From NCBI RefSeq assembly GCF_006443685.1, contig NZ_VFYP01000005.1:102917-166916 (forward strand): a stretch of DNA of 64,000 nucleotides. The letters are read 5' to 3'. How positions within the stretch are numbered: position 1 is the stretch's first letter; the number at the start of each line of letters is the position of its first letter. Position numbers and translations under genes: made by a program. Origin of the DNA: Rhizobium glycinendophyticum. Lineage in GTDB: Bacteria; Pseudomonadota; Alphaproteobacteria; Rhizobiales; Rhizobiaceae. Shown piece after piece: positions 8,410 through 16,292 of this stretch. The notes beneath the pieces were generated by a model. The model had not been told where the DNA came from, ran no database searches, and saw only the letters and a list, made by a program, of their open reading frames with translations.

Positions 8410-10190
8410 GCGGAACAGAGCAACCCAAACGCCGGCTGCGCTCGCAGGACTGGTTCGACAATCCCGATCACCTCGACATGACTGCGCTCTATCTCGAGCG
8501 CTTCATGAACTACGGCACAACGCCCGAAGAGCTTCGCTCGGGCAAACCGATCATCGGGATTGCCCAGTCGGGCAGCGACATCAATCCGTGCAACCGCCAC
8601 CACCTGGATCTGGCCAAGCGCGTCCGGGACGGCATCCGCGATGCTGGCGGCATCCCCATCGAGTTCCCCTCGCACCCACTCTTCGAGAACTGCAAGCGGC
8701 CTACGGCTGCGCTCGACCGCAACCTTGCCTATCTCGGCCTGGTCGAACTCCTGTACGGCTACCCCTTCGATGGCGTGGTGCTGACGACCGGCTGCGACAA
8801 GACCACGCCTTCGGCGCTGATGGCTGCATCGACGGTGGACATACCGGCGATCGTGCTCTCAGGCGGCCCCATGCTTGACGGTTGGCATGACGGCGAGCTC
8901 GTCGGCTCCGGCACCGTCATCTGGCGCTCGCGCCGCAAATACGCGGCCGGTGAGATCACCAGGGAAGAATTTCTCGAACGCGCACTCGATTCCGCACCCT
9001 CCGTCGGCCATTGCAACACCATGGGCACAGCCTCCACCATGAATGCCATGGCCGAAGCCCTTGGCATGTCGCTGACCGGCTGCGCTGCGATCCCCGGCGC
9101 CTACCGGGAACGCGGCCAGATGGCCTATCGCACGGGTAAACGAGCCGTCGAACTGGTGCTAAAGGACATCAAGCCATCGGACATTCTCACGCGTGAGGCC
9201 TTCCTCAATGCGATCCGCGTCAATTCCGCAATTGGTGGCTCCACCAATGCCCAGCCTCACCTCATGGCCATGGCCAAGCATGCCGGCGTCGAACTGCTGC
9301 CGGAGGACTGGCAGGTCCACGGATTCGACATCCCGCTGCTCGCCAACGTCCAGCCGGCCGGCGCCTATCTCGGCGAGCGTTTCCACCGGGCCGGCGGCGT
9401 GCCTGCCGTCATGTGGGAACTGCTGCAAGCCGGAAAGCTCAACGGCGACTGTCCAACGGTCACCGGCCTCAGCATGGCTGAAAACCTTGAGGGCAAGGAG
9501 TCCGTCGATCGCGAAGTGATCAAGCCTTACAGCGAACCGATGCGCGAGCGCGCCGGCTTCCTCGTGCTCAAGGGCAATCTCTTCGACTTCGCCATCATGA
9601 AAACCAGCGTCATCTCGGAAGGGTTTCGCTTGCGCTACCTCAACGAGCCCGGACGCGAAGGCGTCTTCGAGGGCCGCGCTATCGTCTTTGACGGATCGGA
9701 AGACTACCACAAGCGCATCAACGACCCATCGCTTGAGATCGATGAAAATTGCATTCTGGTCATCCGCGGTGCCGGCCCGCTCGGTTGGCCTGGATCGGCT
9801 GAAGTCGTCAACATGCAGCCACCGGACCACTTGATCCAGCGCGGCATCCTGAGCCTGCCGACGATTGGCGACGGGCGCCAGTCCGGCACCGCCGATAGCC
9901 CGTCAATCCTCAACGCTTCGCCGGAAAGTGCCGCCGGAGGCGGCCTTGCCTGGATCCGCAGCGGCGACACGATCCGCATCGATCTCAACCAGGGCCGCTG
10001 CGATATGCTCGTTGCCGAGGATGAGATTGCAAGACGCAAAGCCGAGGGCATCCCGACAGTGCCAGCCGATGCCACACCCTGGCAGATGCTCTACCGCCAA
10101 ACTGTCACGCAATTGGCCGACGGCGCGACGATCAAGGGAGCCGACGCCTTCCGCCAGATCTCCAAGAAACCTCCGCGTCACAATCACTGA
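8406..10190 (+). CDS. xylD: IlvD/Edd-family pentonate (xylonate) dehydratase, XylD-like
   Basis: This 594-residue dehydratase converts an aldonic acid to its 2-keto-3-deoxy derivative in the cytoplasm, using an iron-sulfur cluster and Mg2+. The N-terminal RSQDWFDNPDHLDMTALYLE and the C-terminal PRHNH closely resemble Caulobacter XylD and rhizobial arabinonate dehydratase. Cluster cysteines are visible in TTGCDKTTPSA, GHCNTMGTAST and LTGCAAIPG. GDGRQSGTADSPSILNASPE is also typical of the family. It is the last gene of the rightward operon and supplies the substrate of the XylX-like enzyme at 2810-3979. D-xylonate, L-arabinonate or another pentonate could be the true substrate. Confidence 0.9.
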   Translation: MSGTEQPKRRLRSQDWFDNPDHLDMTALYLERFMNYGTTPEELRSGKPIIGIAQSGSDINPCNRHHLDLAKRVRDGIRDAGGIPIEFPSHPLFENCKRPTAALDRNLAYLGLVELLYGYPFDGVVLTTGCDKTTPSALMAASTVDIPAIVLSGGPMLDGWHDGELVGSGTVIWRSRRKYAAGEITREEFLERALDSAPSVGHCNTMGTASTMNAMAEALGMSLTGCAAIPGAYRERGQMAYRTGKRAVELVLKDIKPSDILTREAFLNAIRVNSAIGGSTNAQPHLMAMAKHAGVELLPEDWQVHGFDIPLLANVQPAGAYLGERFHRAGGVPAVMWELLQAGKLNGDCPTVTGLSMAENLEGKESVDREVIKPYSEPMRERAGFLVLKGNLFDFAIMKTSVISEGFRLRYLNEPGREGVFEGRAIVFDGSEDYHKRINDPSLEIDENCILVIRGAGPLGWPGSAEVVNMQPPDHLIQRGILSLPTIGDGRQSGTADSPSILNASPESAAGGGLAWIRSGDTIRIDLNQGRCDMLVAEDEIARRKAEGIPTVPADATPWQMLYRQTVTQLADGATIKGADAFRQISKKPPRHNH

Positions 10191-10218
10191 AGTTTCTTCA
10201 AGATGCCATCGCAGCCGG

Positions 10219-10241
10219 GTTGACGCCCCGTCTGCGTCAAC
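10219..10241 (+). terminator. Hairpin after the xylD operon
   Basis: GTTGACGC-CCCGTCT-GCGTCAAC forms a perfect 8-bp stem with a 7-nt loop, 29 bp after the xylD stop. There is no T tract, so factor-independent termination is uncertain. Confidence 0.5.
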
Positions 10242-10338
10242 TCGCTGGTTACCAAATTAGGCCCCATTCCGTTTCAGATGGAACTGAGTGAGCGCCAGAA
10301 CATTCTCCATCCAAGCAATCGCATCGATGGAGACTATA

Positions 10339-10995
10339 ATGAAAACCGTGGCTTCGCTGCTGGCCGGTACGGCTCTTGCTGTGTCCACCTTGCTGGGCGG
10401 TGTCGTTTTGGCATCGGCTGTGCTGGAGCCCCGGGATGAGACTCCGCACTTCACCGGTCTCGACGTCGCAGATCTTTGGACCCTGACCCCCGTTCGAGTA
10501 GATCCGGAAAATCAGACGTATGAGCGGCTTCCACCCCGCTATGGCAGCAACGTGGTCATGGCAAGCGCGTCAGCGACCCCACAGCAGCCTGACGAGGAGA
10601 AGGTGGCGTCAGTCGTGCAGAAGGTTGACGTCATTGAAACAAGCGCGGTGACAGAACTCGATCAGGGTTCAGAAGCACCAGTGCTGTCGCCCGCCCATGT
10701 CTCCTGGTGCGAAGCGCGCTATCGCTCTTACAGCGCTGACGACAACAGCTATATCTCTTACCGTGGCGAGATGCGCAGCTGCGTTTCGCCCTACCTTAAT
10801 GGCTCTCCGGAGGAAACCGGAGATGCAAAGGCGACACTCGTGCAGGATGAGACGGGAAATGCGACGCCAGTCGCGGTCAACTCCCTGCACGCCAACAACT
10901 GTCTCCAACGCTACAGATCCTATCGCGCCGAGGACAATTCCTATCAGCCCTATGGCGGTGGTCCGCGTAAGCAGTGCGAGTTGCGTACCTTCTGA
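10339..10995 (+). CDS. Secreted protein with two BA14K-type repeats
   Basis: This 218-residue protein starts with a probable signal peptide or membrane anchor (about residues 1-28). A low-complexity linker of about 100 residues follows. It ends with two copies of a C-x3-RYRSY-x3-DNSY-x2-Y-x-G-x2-R-x-C pattern, at about residues 127-152 and 189-214. This matches the BA14K family (Brucella immunogenic 14-kDa protein), which usually has one copy. The start at 10339 has GGAG at seven bases; in-frame starts upstream (10288 GTG, 10327 ATG) are less well placed. It stands alone between the sugar-acid operon and the convergent LovR-like gene. The molecular role of the family is not well established; envelope or lectin-like functions have been proposed. 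Confidence 0.75.
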   Translation: MKTVASLLAGTALAVSTLLGGVVLASAVLEPRDETPHFTGLDVADLWTLTPVRVDPENQTYERLPPRYGSNVVMASASATPQQPDEEKVASVVQKVDVIETSAVTELDQGSEAPVLSPAHVSWCEARYRSYSADDNSYISYRGEMRSCVSPYLNGSPEETGDAKATLVQDETGNATPVAVNSLHANNCLQRYRSYRAEDNSYQPYGGGPRKQCELRTF

Positions 10996-11005
10996 GCGTC
11001 AGAAG
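10989..11005. terminator. Small hairpin overlapping the BA14K-gene stop
   Basis: CTTCTGA-GCG-TCAGAAG is a perfect 7-bp stem with a 3-nt loop that includes the stop codon. It lies between convergent genes and could end transcription of the BA14K gene. No T tract follows. Confidence 0.35.
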
Positions 11006-11102
11006 ACAGACCCACCCGCCCGACCGGGATCGGGTTGCCCCTAACGCTTTAGACTTCCGACAATATTTGGCCTGAACGGCTAAACCGGTCAAAATAACTG
11101 GA

Positions 11103-11501
11103 TCACTCCGCCAGAATGAGCCCTGGTGGCGGCGTTGAAGGCTGCAGGCCCGATACACGAGCCGTCAGATAGGTCAGCGCATTCTGCAGACCGTTCATCG
11201 TGTAAGGCTTCTCGATCGCACCGATCGCCCCGGCAAAATCATCGGGGATGCGTTTCACATTGCCGGTGACAAAGACAAACGGAATCCCGGTGGAAGCAAG
11301 ATGCCGTCCGATGTCGATACCTGAGGGGCCATCGCTCAGATGTACATCGACGAACGCAAATTGCGGCCCCGTCTGATCGACGATTTCCAAGGCAGCGCAG
11401 CGTGAGGCAGCAGTGCCGACCACCTCGTGACCTGCCGCTTCCACTTCCATCTCCAACTCAAGCGCCAGCAGGGCTTCATCCTCGACAATCATGATCTTCA
11501 A
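11103..11501 (-). CDS. lovR: Single-domain response regulator, LovR-like
   Basis: This 132-residue protein is a receiver domain without an output domain. The acidic pocket is E7-D8 and the phosphoacceptor is D52 (FAFVDVHLSD). The motif FVFVTGN and the closing KPY instead of the usual KPF recall the FAT GUY group of alphaproteobacterial receivers (LovR, SdrG, MrrA), which tune general stress response kinases. Its start overlaps the stop of the LOV kinase gene as ATGA, so the two are co-translated. It probably takes phosphate from the LOV kinase or drains it, as LovR does for LovK in Caulobacter. This is inference from gene order and motif. Confidence 0.8.
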   Translation of the reverse strand: MKIMIVEDEALLALELEMEVEAAGHEVVGTAASRCAALEIVDQTGPQFAFVDVHLSDGPSGIDIGRHLASTGIPFVFVTGNVKRIPDDFAGAIGAIEKPYTMNGLQNALTYLTARVSGLQPSTPPPGLILAE

Positions 11502-12625
11502 ACGTCGGAGTCCTTCATTTCCTCAACCAGAATGGTTACCAGCACATCGGTGCGGTACCCTTCGACCGTCCGCTCAACGTCAGCACGCAGTTGCTTTGCA
11601 CAGGCCTCCAGCATCAGCTTGCCGAAGGCTTCCTCTTCCGGATTGACGGCCACGGGCATCGTCGTGTCGGTCACCCGGATCACAAAATGCCCATTCGTCC
11701 GTTTCACCTGCAGATGGATTTCTCCGCCACCATCGCTCAGCCCCCTTCGAACTGCGTCAAGCACCAGTTCGTTGACGATCAGGGCGAGCGCCGAAGCCTT
11801 GGCGGAAGGGACCAGCACCGGAGCGAGATCGGTGGTGACGCGAATATCGTCCCGCTTCAAAGCCCCCACCAGATCCTCAATCAGGTCCTTGGCGAAATCT
11901 GCCACATCGAACCGGCCCAGATCGTTGTTCTTAAACAGCTTGCGCTGCACGGTGCTGAGAGCTTCAACGCGGTTCAACACGGAGAACAGGGTCCGCTTCA
12001 CCACGTCGTCTTGCGACATCCGTGCCTGAAGCTTGACGATTGAGGCGATGGTCAGAAGGTTGTTCTTGACCCTGTGATCCACCTCATGAACCAGCATTGT
12101 CTTTGCCTGAAGCGCTTCACTCAAGTCGCGTGTCCGGCGTGCCACTTCCTCTTCGGCGGAAAGCCGCGCCTGCGCAAGTTGCACCTCCTTGCTCTTGATA
12201 TTGGTGAAATCGAGCTGGGAGGCGAAGAAATAGATGACCTCTCCCTTGGCATCCCGCACAGGGCTGACGAAGAGCGCGTTCCAGAATTTGCTGCCATCTT
12301 TCCGGTAGTTCAGGATATCGAGCGCAACATCATGCTCGCCGGCCACGGCCTCACGCAGCTGTGCGACCGCATCGCGATCTGTATCGGGTCCCTGAAGCAG
12401 ACGACAGTTTCGGCCAACCAACTCGTCCGTGCTGTAGCCGGTAAGGGTCGCAAAGGCCTTGTTGCAGAAGATGATCGGATTGTCCGGCTGGCGAGGATCG
12501 GTAATCAGCATGGGCATCCGAGTCGCCTTGAAGGCGGCGGCAAATGGATCCTCGGACGGATGCGAAGCCAATAGCCGGTCGCCGGCGTCACGGGCATCCC
12601 GCCGAATGGAATTGTCATCAGTCAT
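11498..12625 (-). CDS. lovK: Blue-light LOV-domain sensor histidine kinase (HisKA_2 type), LovK-like
   Basis: This is a soluble 375-residue sensor kinase. Residues about 25-145 form a LOV domain: GRNCRLLQG carries the photo-adduct cysteine C74, and the flavin contacts N106, N116 and Q137 (FFASQLD) are present. A helical linker leads to the HisKA_2 dimerisation helix with the phosphoacceptor H184 in VDHRVKNNL. A HATPase region follows (NELVLDAVRRGL near residue 280). The frame is open upstream to 12979, but that part overlaps the divergent kinase; the ATG at 12625 has AGGACAG about nine bases upstream and gives the usual length of LovK. LOV-HisKA_2 kinases in Caulobacter and Brucella link blue light to stress response, adhesion and virulence. 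Confidence 0.9.
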   Translation of the reverse strand: MTDDNSIRRDARDAGDRLLASHPSEDPFAAAFKATRMPMLITDPRQPDNPIIFCNKAFATLTGYSTDELVGRNCRLLQGPDTDRDAVAQLREAVAGEHDVALDILNYRKDGSKFWNALFVSPVRDAKGEVIYFFASQLDFTNIKSKEVQLAQARLSAEEEVARRTRDLSEALQAKTMLVHEVDHRVKNNLLTIASIVKLQARMSQDDVVKRTLFSVLNRVEALSTVQRKLFKNNDLGRFDVADFAKDLIEDLVGALKRDDIRVTTDLAPVLVPSAKASALALIVNELVLDAVRRGLSDGGGEIHLQVKRTNGHFVIRVTDTTMPVAVNPEEEAFGKLMLEACAKQLRADVERTVEGYRTDVLVTILVEEMKDSDV

Positions 12626-12830
12626 ATGTATATTCTGTCCTGAAGCGGGCTGGTGATGACAATGATCGGCTCCCTCAAAAAGTTCCAGGAGATCAAAAAA
12701 AGTCGAGCGGTGATCGACACTCCCGTTTTTAACCTCCCCAAACTGACCCACATCCCGACATGGACTTGTCTCGACCTTTCGCGTATTCCACAGAAGAGTG
12801 ATGGGCACATCGTGTTCGAGGTAGAGTGAC

Positions 12831-14705
12831 TTGACTTCCACGGACGATGAAAACCCGCTGTCTACTGCATTCCTGAAGCACGGCGGCCGGATGGCCGATC
12901 TGATCCGGGACCATGATTGGTCGGATGGCCTGGGGCCTGTCGAAGTGTGGCCATCGTCTCTGCGGTCAGCCTTGTCCATCTGTTTGAGCTCAACCTTCCC
13001 GACTGCGATTTACTGGGGACCTGAGCTTCGCCTTCTCTACAATGACAGCTGGGCACCTATTCCGGGCGAACGGCACCCGGACGCACTGGGTCGCCCCGCG
13101 TCTGAGGTCTGGGCCGACATCTGGGACGTCGTGGGTCCGCAACTCGACGAGGTGATGACCACAGGCAAAGGTATATCGACCTATGACCAGATGCTGCCAA
13201 TGGTCCGTGCAGGCGTGCAGACGGAGACCTACTGGAACTACAGCTTCACCGCGATCCGCGACGAATACGGCGCCATAGTCGGTATCTTCAACCAGGGCAA
13301 TGAGACGACGGCTGCCGTTCTCGCGCGCCGTCAGGCGCAACAGGAGATCTCCAGGCTCGGACGCATGTTCGCCCAGACCCCTGCCGCCATCGCCATTCTG
13401 GAAGGACCAACCCACGTCTTCACGCTCGTGAACGCGGCCTACGAGTTGCTGGTCCAGCGCAGCGGCTTGGTCGGCAAGACGGTTGCCGAAGCGCTGCCAG
13501 AAGTTCAAGACCAGGGCTTCATAGACCTTCTCGATACGGTTTACACATCGGCAGAACCCTATATCGGCCGTGCGGTACCGATCGACTTCATCCTGGCCGG
13601 TGGGCAAGTCGAGCAGAAACATGTCGACTTCGTCTTCCAGCCGATGATCAACGCCGAGGGGGAGACGCTCGGAATATTCGTCCAGGCAACAGATGTCTCC
13701 GAAGTCGCGACTGCCATGGCAGCCCTGCGAGAAAGCGAAGAGCGGTTCGAAGCGATCGTCAATTCCATCGACCAGATGATCTGGTCGACCACGCCGGACG
13801 GCCACCACGACTACTTCAATCAGCGTTGGTACCAATACACCGGGCTGAACGAAGGTGAGACCAACGGCCTCGCCTGGGATAACCCTTTTCACCCGGATGA
13901 TCGGGCGCACGCTTGGCAAGTCTGGCAACACAGCCTTGCAACGGGCGAACCCTATCATGTCGAATACCGCCTGCGGCACCACTCGGGCGAATATCGCTGG
14001 GTAATCGGCAGAGCGCAGTGCGTGCGTGACGAAGAGGCAAGGATCATCCGTTGGTACGGCACCTGCACCGATATTCACGATCTGAAACTCGCAGAGGAAG
14101 CACGCCAGTTGCTGCTGCGAGAACTGAACCACCGGGTCAAGAATCTCTTCTCGATCACCTCCGGTATGATCAATATGACGGCGCGAACGGCAGTGACCGT
14201 CCCGGCCATGGCGGAGACCCTTCAAGGGCGACTGCGCGCTTTGGCGAAGGCCCATGAACTGGTTCAGCCGGCGATATCGGCCGGCCCCCAGGCGCCGGAA
14301 ACCGGATCGCTGCGCTCTTTGATCGAAGACATACTGAGCCCGCATGTGGAAGACTGCTCGCGCGTTTCCTTGTCCGGACCACCTGTCGAAATTGGACTGA
14401 AGGCATCGACCAGCCTTGCCCTGATTTTCCACGAACTCGCGACCAATGCTGCCAAATACGGTGCTTTCGCTGGCGCCGAAGGCAAGCTCAATGTTCGCTG
14501 GGCAATCATCGACCAGAACCTGTATCTCGATTGGAGCGAAGCACTCATCGGCCGGCAAATCAGCGCCCCCTCTAGCCTGGGTTTCGGAAGCAAACTGGCT
14601 AGAACGAGCGCGACGCAGCAGTTGGGTGGAGAAATTGCTTTCAATTGGGCACCGGATGGACTGCAGATCAACATGCGCGTCGCCGAAAACCGGCTCGACC
14701 GATAA
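12831..14705 (+). CDS. Multi-PAS sensor histidine kinase, HWE family
   Basis: This is a 624-residue soluble sensor kinase. Three PAS/PAC-type modules are seen: residues about 40-160 (a HWE-kinase-associated PAS with WGPELRLLYND), about 175-300, and about 305-420 (QMIWSTTPDGHHDYFN, WVIGRAQCVRDEEARI). The phosphoacceptor is H434 in LNHRVKNLFS. The HWE ATPase domain has IFHELATNAAKYGA and closes with FGSKLART. The start is taken as TTG at 12831 with GAGG nine bases upstream; the next in-frame ATG, at 12891, would lose 20 residues. It is divergent from the LOV kinase with a 205-bp spacer. No receiver gene follows it. HWE kinases commonly feed the PhyR/EcfG general stress response. Confidence 0.88.
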   Translation: MTSTDDENPLSTAFLKHGGRMADLIRDHDWSDGLGPVEVWPSSLRSALSICLSSTFPTAIYWGPELRLLYNDSWAPIPGERHPDALGRPASEVWADIWDVVGPQLDEVMTTGKGISTYDQMLPMVRAGVQTETYWNYSFTAIRDEYGAIVGIFNQGNETTAAVLARRQAQQEISRLGRMFAQTPAAIAILEGPTHVFTLVNAAYELLVQRSGLVGKTVAEALPEVQDQGFIDLLDTVYTSAEPYIGRAVPIDFILAGGQVEQKHVDFVFQPMINAEGETLGIFVQATDVSEVATAMAALRESEERFEAIVNSIDQMIWSTTPDGHHDYFNQRWYQYTGLNEGETNGLAWDNPFHPDDRAHAWQVWQHSLATGEPYHVEYRLRHHSGEYRWVIGRAQCVRDEEARIIRWYGTCTDIHDLKLAEEARQLLLRELNHRVKNLFSITSGMINMTARTAVTVPAMAETLQGRLRALAKAHELVQPAISAGPQAPETGSLRSLIEDILSPHVEDCSRVSLSGPPVEIGLKASTSLALIFHELATNAAKYGAFAGAEGKLNVRWAIIDQNLYLDWSEALIGRQISAPSSLGFGSKLARTSATQQLGGEIAFNWAPDGLQINMRVAENRLDR

Positions 14706-14766
14706 TATCTGCTGAACAAAGGATTGAGCGGCCAATCATGCGGTATGGGCGCCGTCCGCTAAAAGT

Positions 14767-14782
14767 TTAAGCAAAGATTTAC
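14767..14782 (+). promoter_or_regulatory. CtrA-like site upstream of the polysaccharide polymerase gene
   Basis: TTAA-gcaaaga-TTTAC differs by one base from the CtrA consensus TTAA-N7-TTAAC and lies 77 bp before the ATG at 14859. The same one-base variant appears upstream of the chain-length gene at 25281-25296 on the other strand. Confidence 0.35.
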
Positions 14783-14858
14783 GGCACTGTGGTTTGGTCG
14801 ATCTTCAGTGGCATGTGCGAGGCGCTCCCGCCAGTATCGGGCCAGCCAAGAGAGCGAC

Positions 14859-16292
14859 ATGGATTTCGTTTCCATCCTTCTGTTCTGGGTGCTGCTTCTG
14901 GCAGCGGTGTTGAGCCGTGGCCCCTACATCTTCTATCTGCTGTTCGGCTCCATGTCCTTCGGCTCTTTTGCGGTCATTCCGCCCGCGCTGACGCAGGGCC
15001 TCAGTTTCACACCGCCGCCGATCATCGCGCTGGTGATCATCTTCATCTACGCAGGTGGCAAGAACGGCCTTTCACGCATGCTCAGCATTGCCCTTCGCCC
15101 GTCGCAATGCCTCCTCCTGACACTGTTCTGGATCGTTGCGATCTGGGTCACCCTCTTCATGCCACGCATTTTCGCCGGCATGGTCACCATCATTCCGATG
15201 CGCCTGGAGGAGGCGACGAACGGCGTCCCGCTCTATCCCACGCCACAGAATATTTCGCAGATACTCTATCTCTCCATCTCGGTGATGACCGTCTTTGCCT
15301 GTGCGCTCGCCTTCCGGGGGCAGAATATCCGTCAGCATGTGCTGGGCGCACTCTGCCTCGGCGGAGCCATGGTTGTGGTGACAGGTCTTCTCGATCTCGC
15401 TGGCGTCGGCCCTTACCTCGATATGTTCAGAACGGCGACTTATGTCTATCTTACCGACGTGGAGATCGCCAATGTCAGGCGGGTCGTGGGACTGATGCCG
15501 GAAGCCTCGGCCTTCGGTTCGCTGGCAGTCGCCTTCTTGACCGCCATTTATTTTCTGCGCCGCGCGATATCGAACTCCTTCATCAGGCTGTTTCTCGCAC
15601 CCTGCCTAATCGTGCTCCTTGCGCTTTTTGCACTCCTGTCCACCTCCTCGGCGGCCTATGGCGGCCTTGCTGTCTTCGGCTGCGTCGCGGTAGCGGAGTG
15701 GTTCTGGCGACTTTTGATGACCGAGAAGGGCAGCAGAGCTCGCGAGGGACTGGTGCTGGAATTCTGGGCTATCGTCTCAGGGCTCGCTGCGGTTTATCTG
15801 TTGGCGCTTTTCGACCCCGCCGTTTTCAATCCCTTCCTTCAACTCATCGACACCATCATCTTCCAGAAAACCTCGTCTGATTCCTTCGAAGAGCGCAGCA
15901 TGTGGACTGCGGTTTCACTGAAGGCACTCATCGACACCTGGGGCCTGGGCGTCGGAATGGGAGGCACCCGCGCTTCCAACGGCTTGATCGCTGTTTTCAG
16001 CAACACAGGCCTTGCGGGCGGCCTCCTGTATTACGGTTTCCTCATCCAGACCTACCTGCGCCGTGCGGCCAGAGGCGACGACGAGGCTCGGGTCATTCTG
16101 ACAGCTGTCCGCTTCTACATGCCGCCGGTGCTGATCATGGGCATTCTCGCCGGAACCTCGGCGGATTTTGGCGTCATGAACGCCTGCATTTATGCGCTGG
16201 CCGCCGCGATCGCCGCAGATCTCCCTGCGCACGCGCACACCACTCCCGTTACGCGGCACCGGCAACCTGCCGGCGCACGGAGGACAGCCTGA
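14859..16292 (+). CDS. O-antigen ligase/polymerase-like membrane protein (Wzy/WaaL superfamily)
   Basis: This 477-residue protein has about ten to twelve membrane segments and a C-terminal loop region with GLGVGMGGTRASNG, the kind of Gly/Arg-rich motif seen in O-antigen ligases and Wzy polymerases. It most likely polymerises lipid-linked repeat units in the periplasm, or ligates the glycan. The start at 14859 (MDFVSIL) is preceded by AGAG; the frame remains open upstream but is not hydrophobic. Its stop overlaps the ATG of the flippase gene (TGATG), so the two are coupled. It opens the 15-kb polysaccharide cluster. Polymerase and ligase cannot be told apart from sequence alone. Confidence 0.85.
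   Translation: MDFVSILLFWVLLLAAVLSRGPYIFYLLFGSMSFGSFAVIPPALTQGLSFTPPPIIALVIIFIYAGGKNGLSRMLSIALRPSQCLLLTLFWIVAIWVTLFMPRIFAGMVTIIPMRLEEATNGVPLYPTPQNISQILYLSISVMTVFACALAFRGQNIRQHVLGALCLGGAMVVVTGLLDLAGVGPYLDMFRTATYVYLTDVEIANVRRVVGLMPEASAFGSLAVAFLTAIYFLRRAISNSFIRLFLAPCLIVLLALFALLSTSSAAYGGLAVFGCVAVAEWFWRLLMTEKGSRAREGLVLEFWAIVSGLAAVYLLALFDPAVFNPFLQLIDTIIFQKTSSDSFEERSMWTAVSLKALIDTWGLGVGMGGTRASNGLIAVFSNTGLAGGLLYYGFLIQTYLRRAARGDDEARVILTAVRFYMPPVLIMGILAGTSADFGVMNACIYALAAAIAADLPAHAHTTPVTRHRQPAGARRTA

Noticed and set aside
12626..12979. N-terminal extension of the LOV kinase to 12979
   Set aside because: The extension overlaps the divergent kinase gene, has no domain features, and the ATG at 12625 gives the normal family length.
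12990..14735. 581-codon minus-strand frame opposite the PAS-HWE kinase
   Set aside because: The plus strand encodes clear PAS and HWE kinase motifs; the antisense product shows no family features.
15902..16291. Upstream extension of the flippase gene to 15902
   Set aside because: It overlaps the end of the polymerase gene in another frame and is not hydrophobic; GGAGG before 16292 marks the start.
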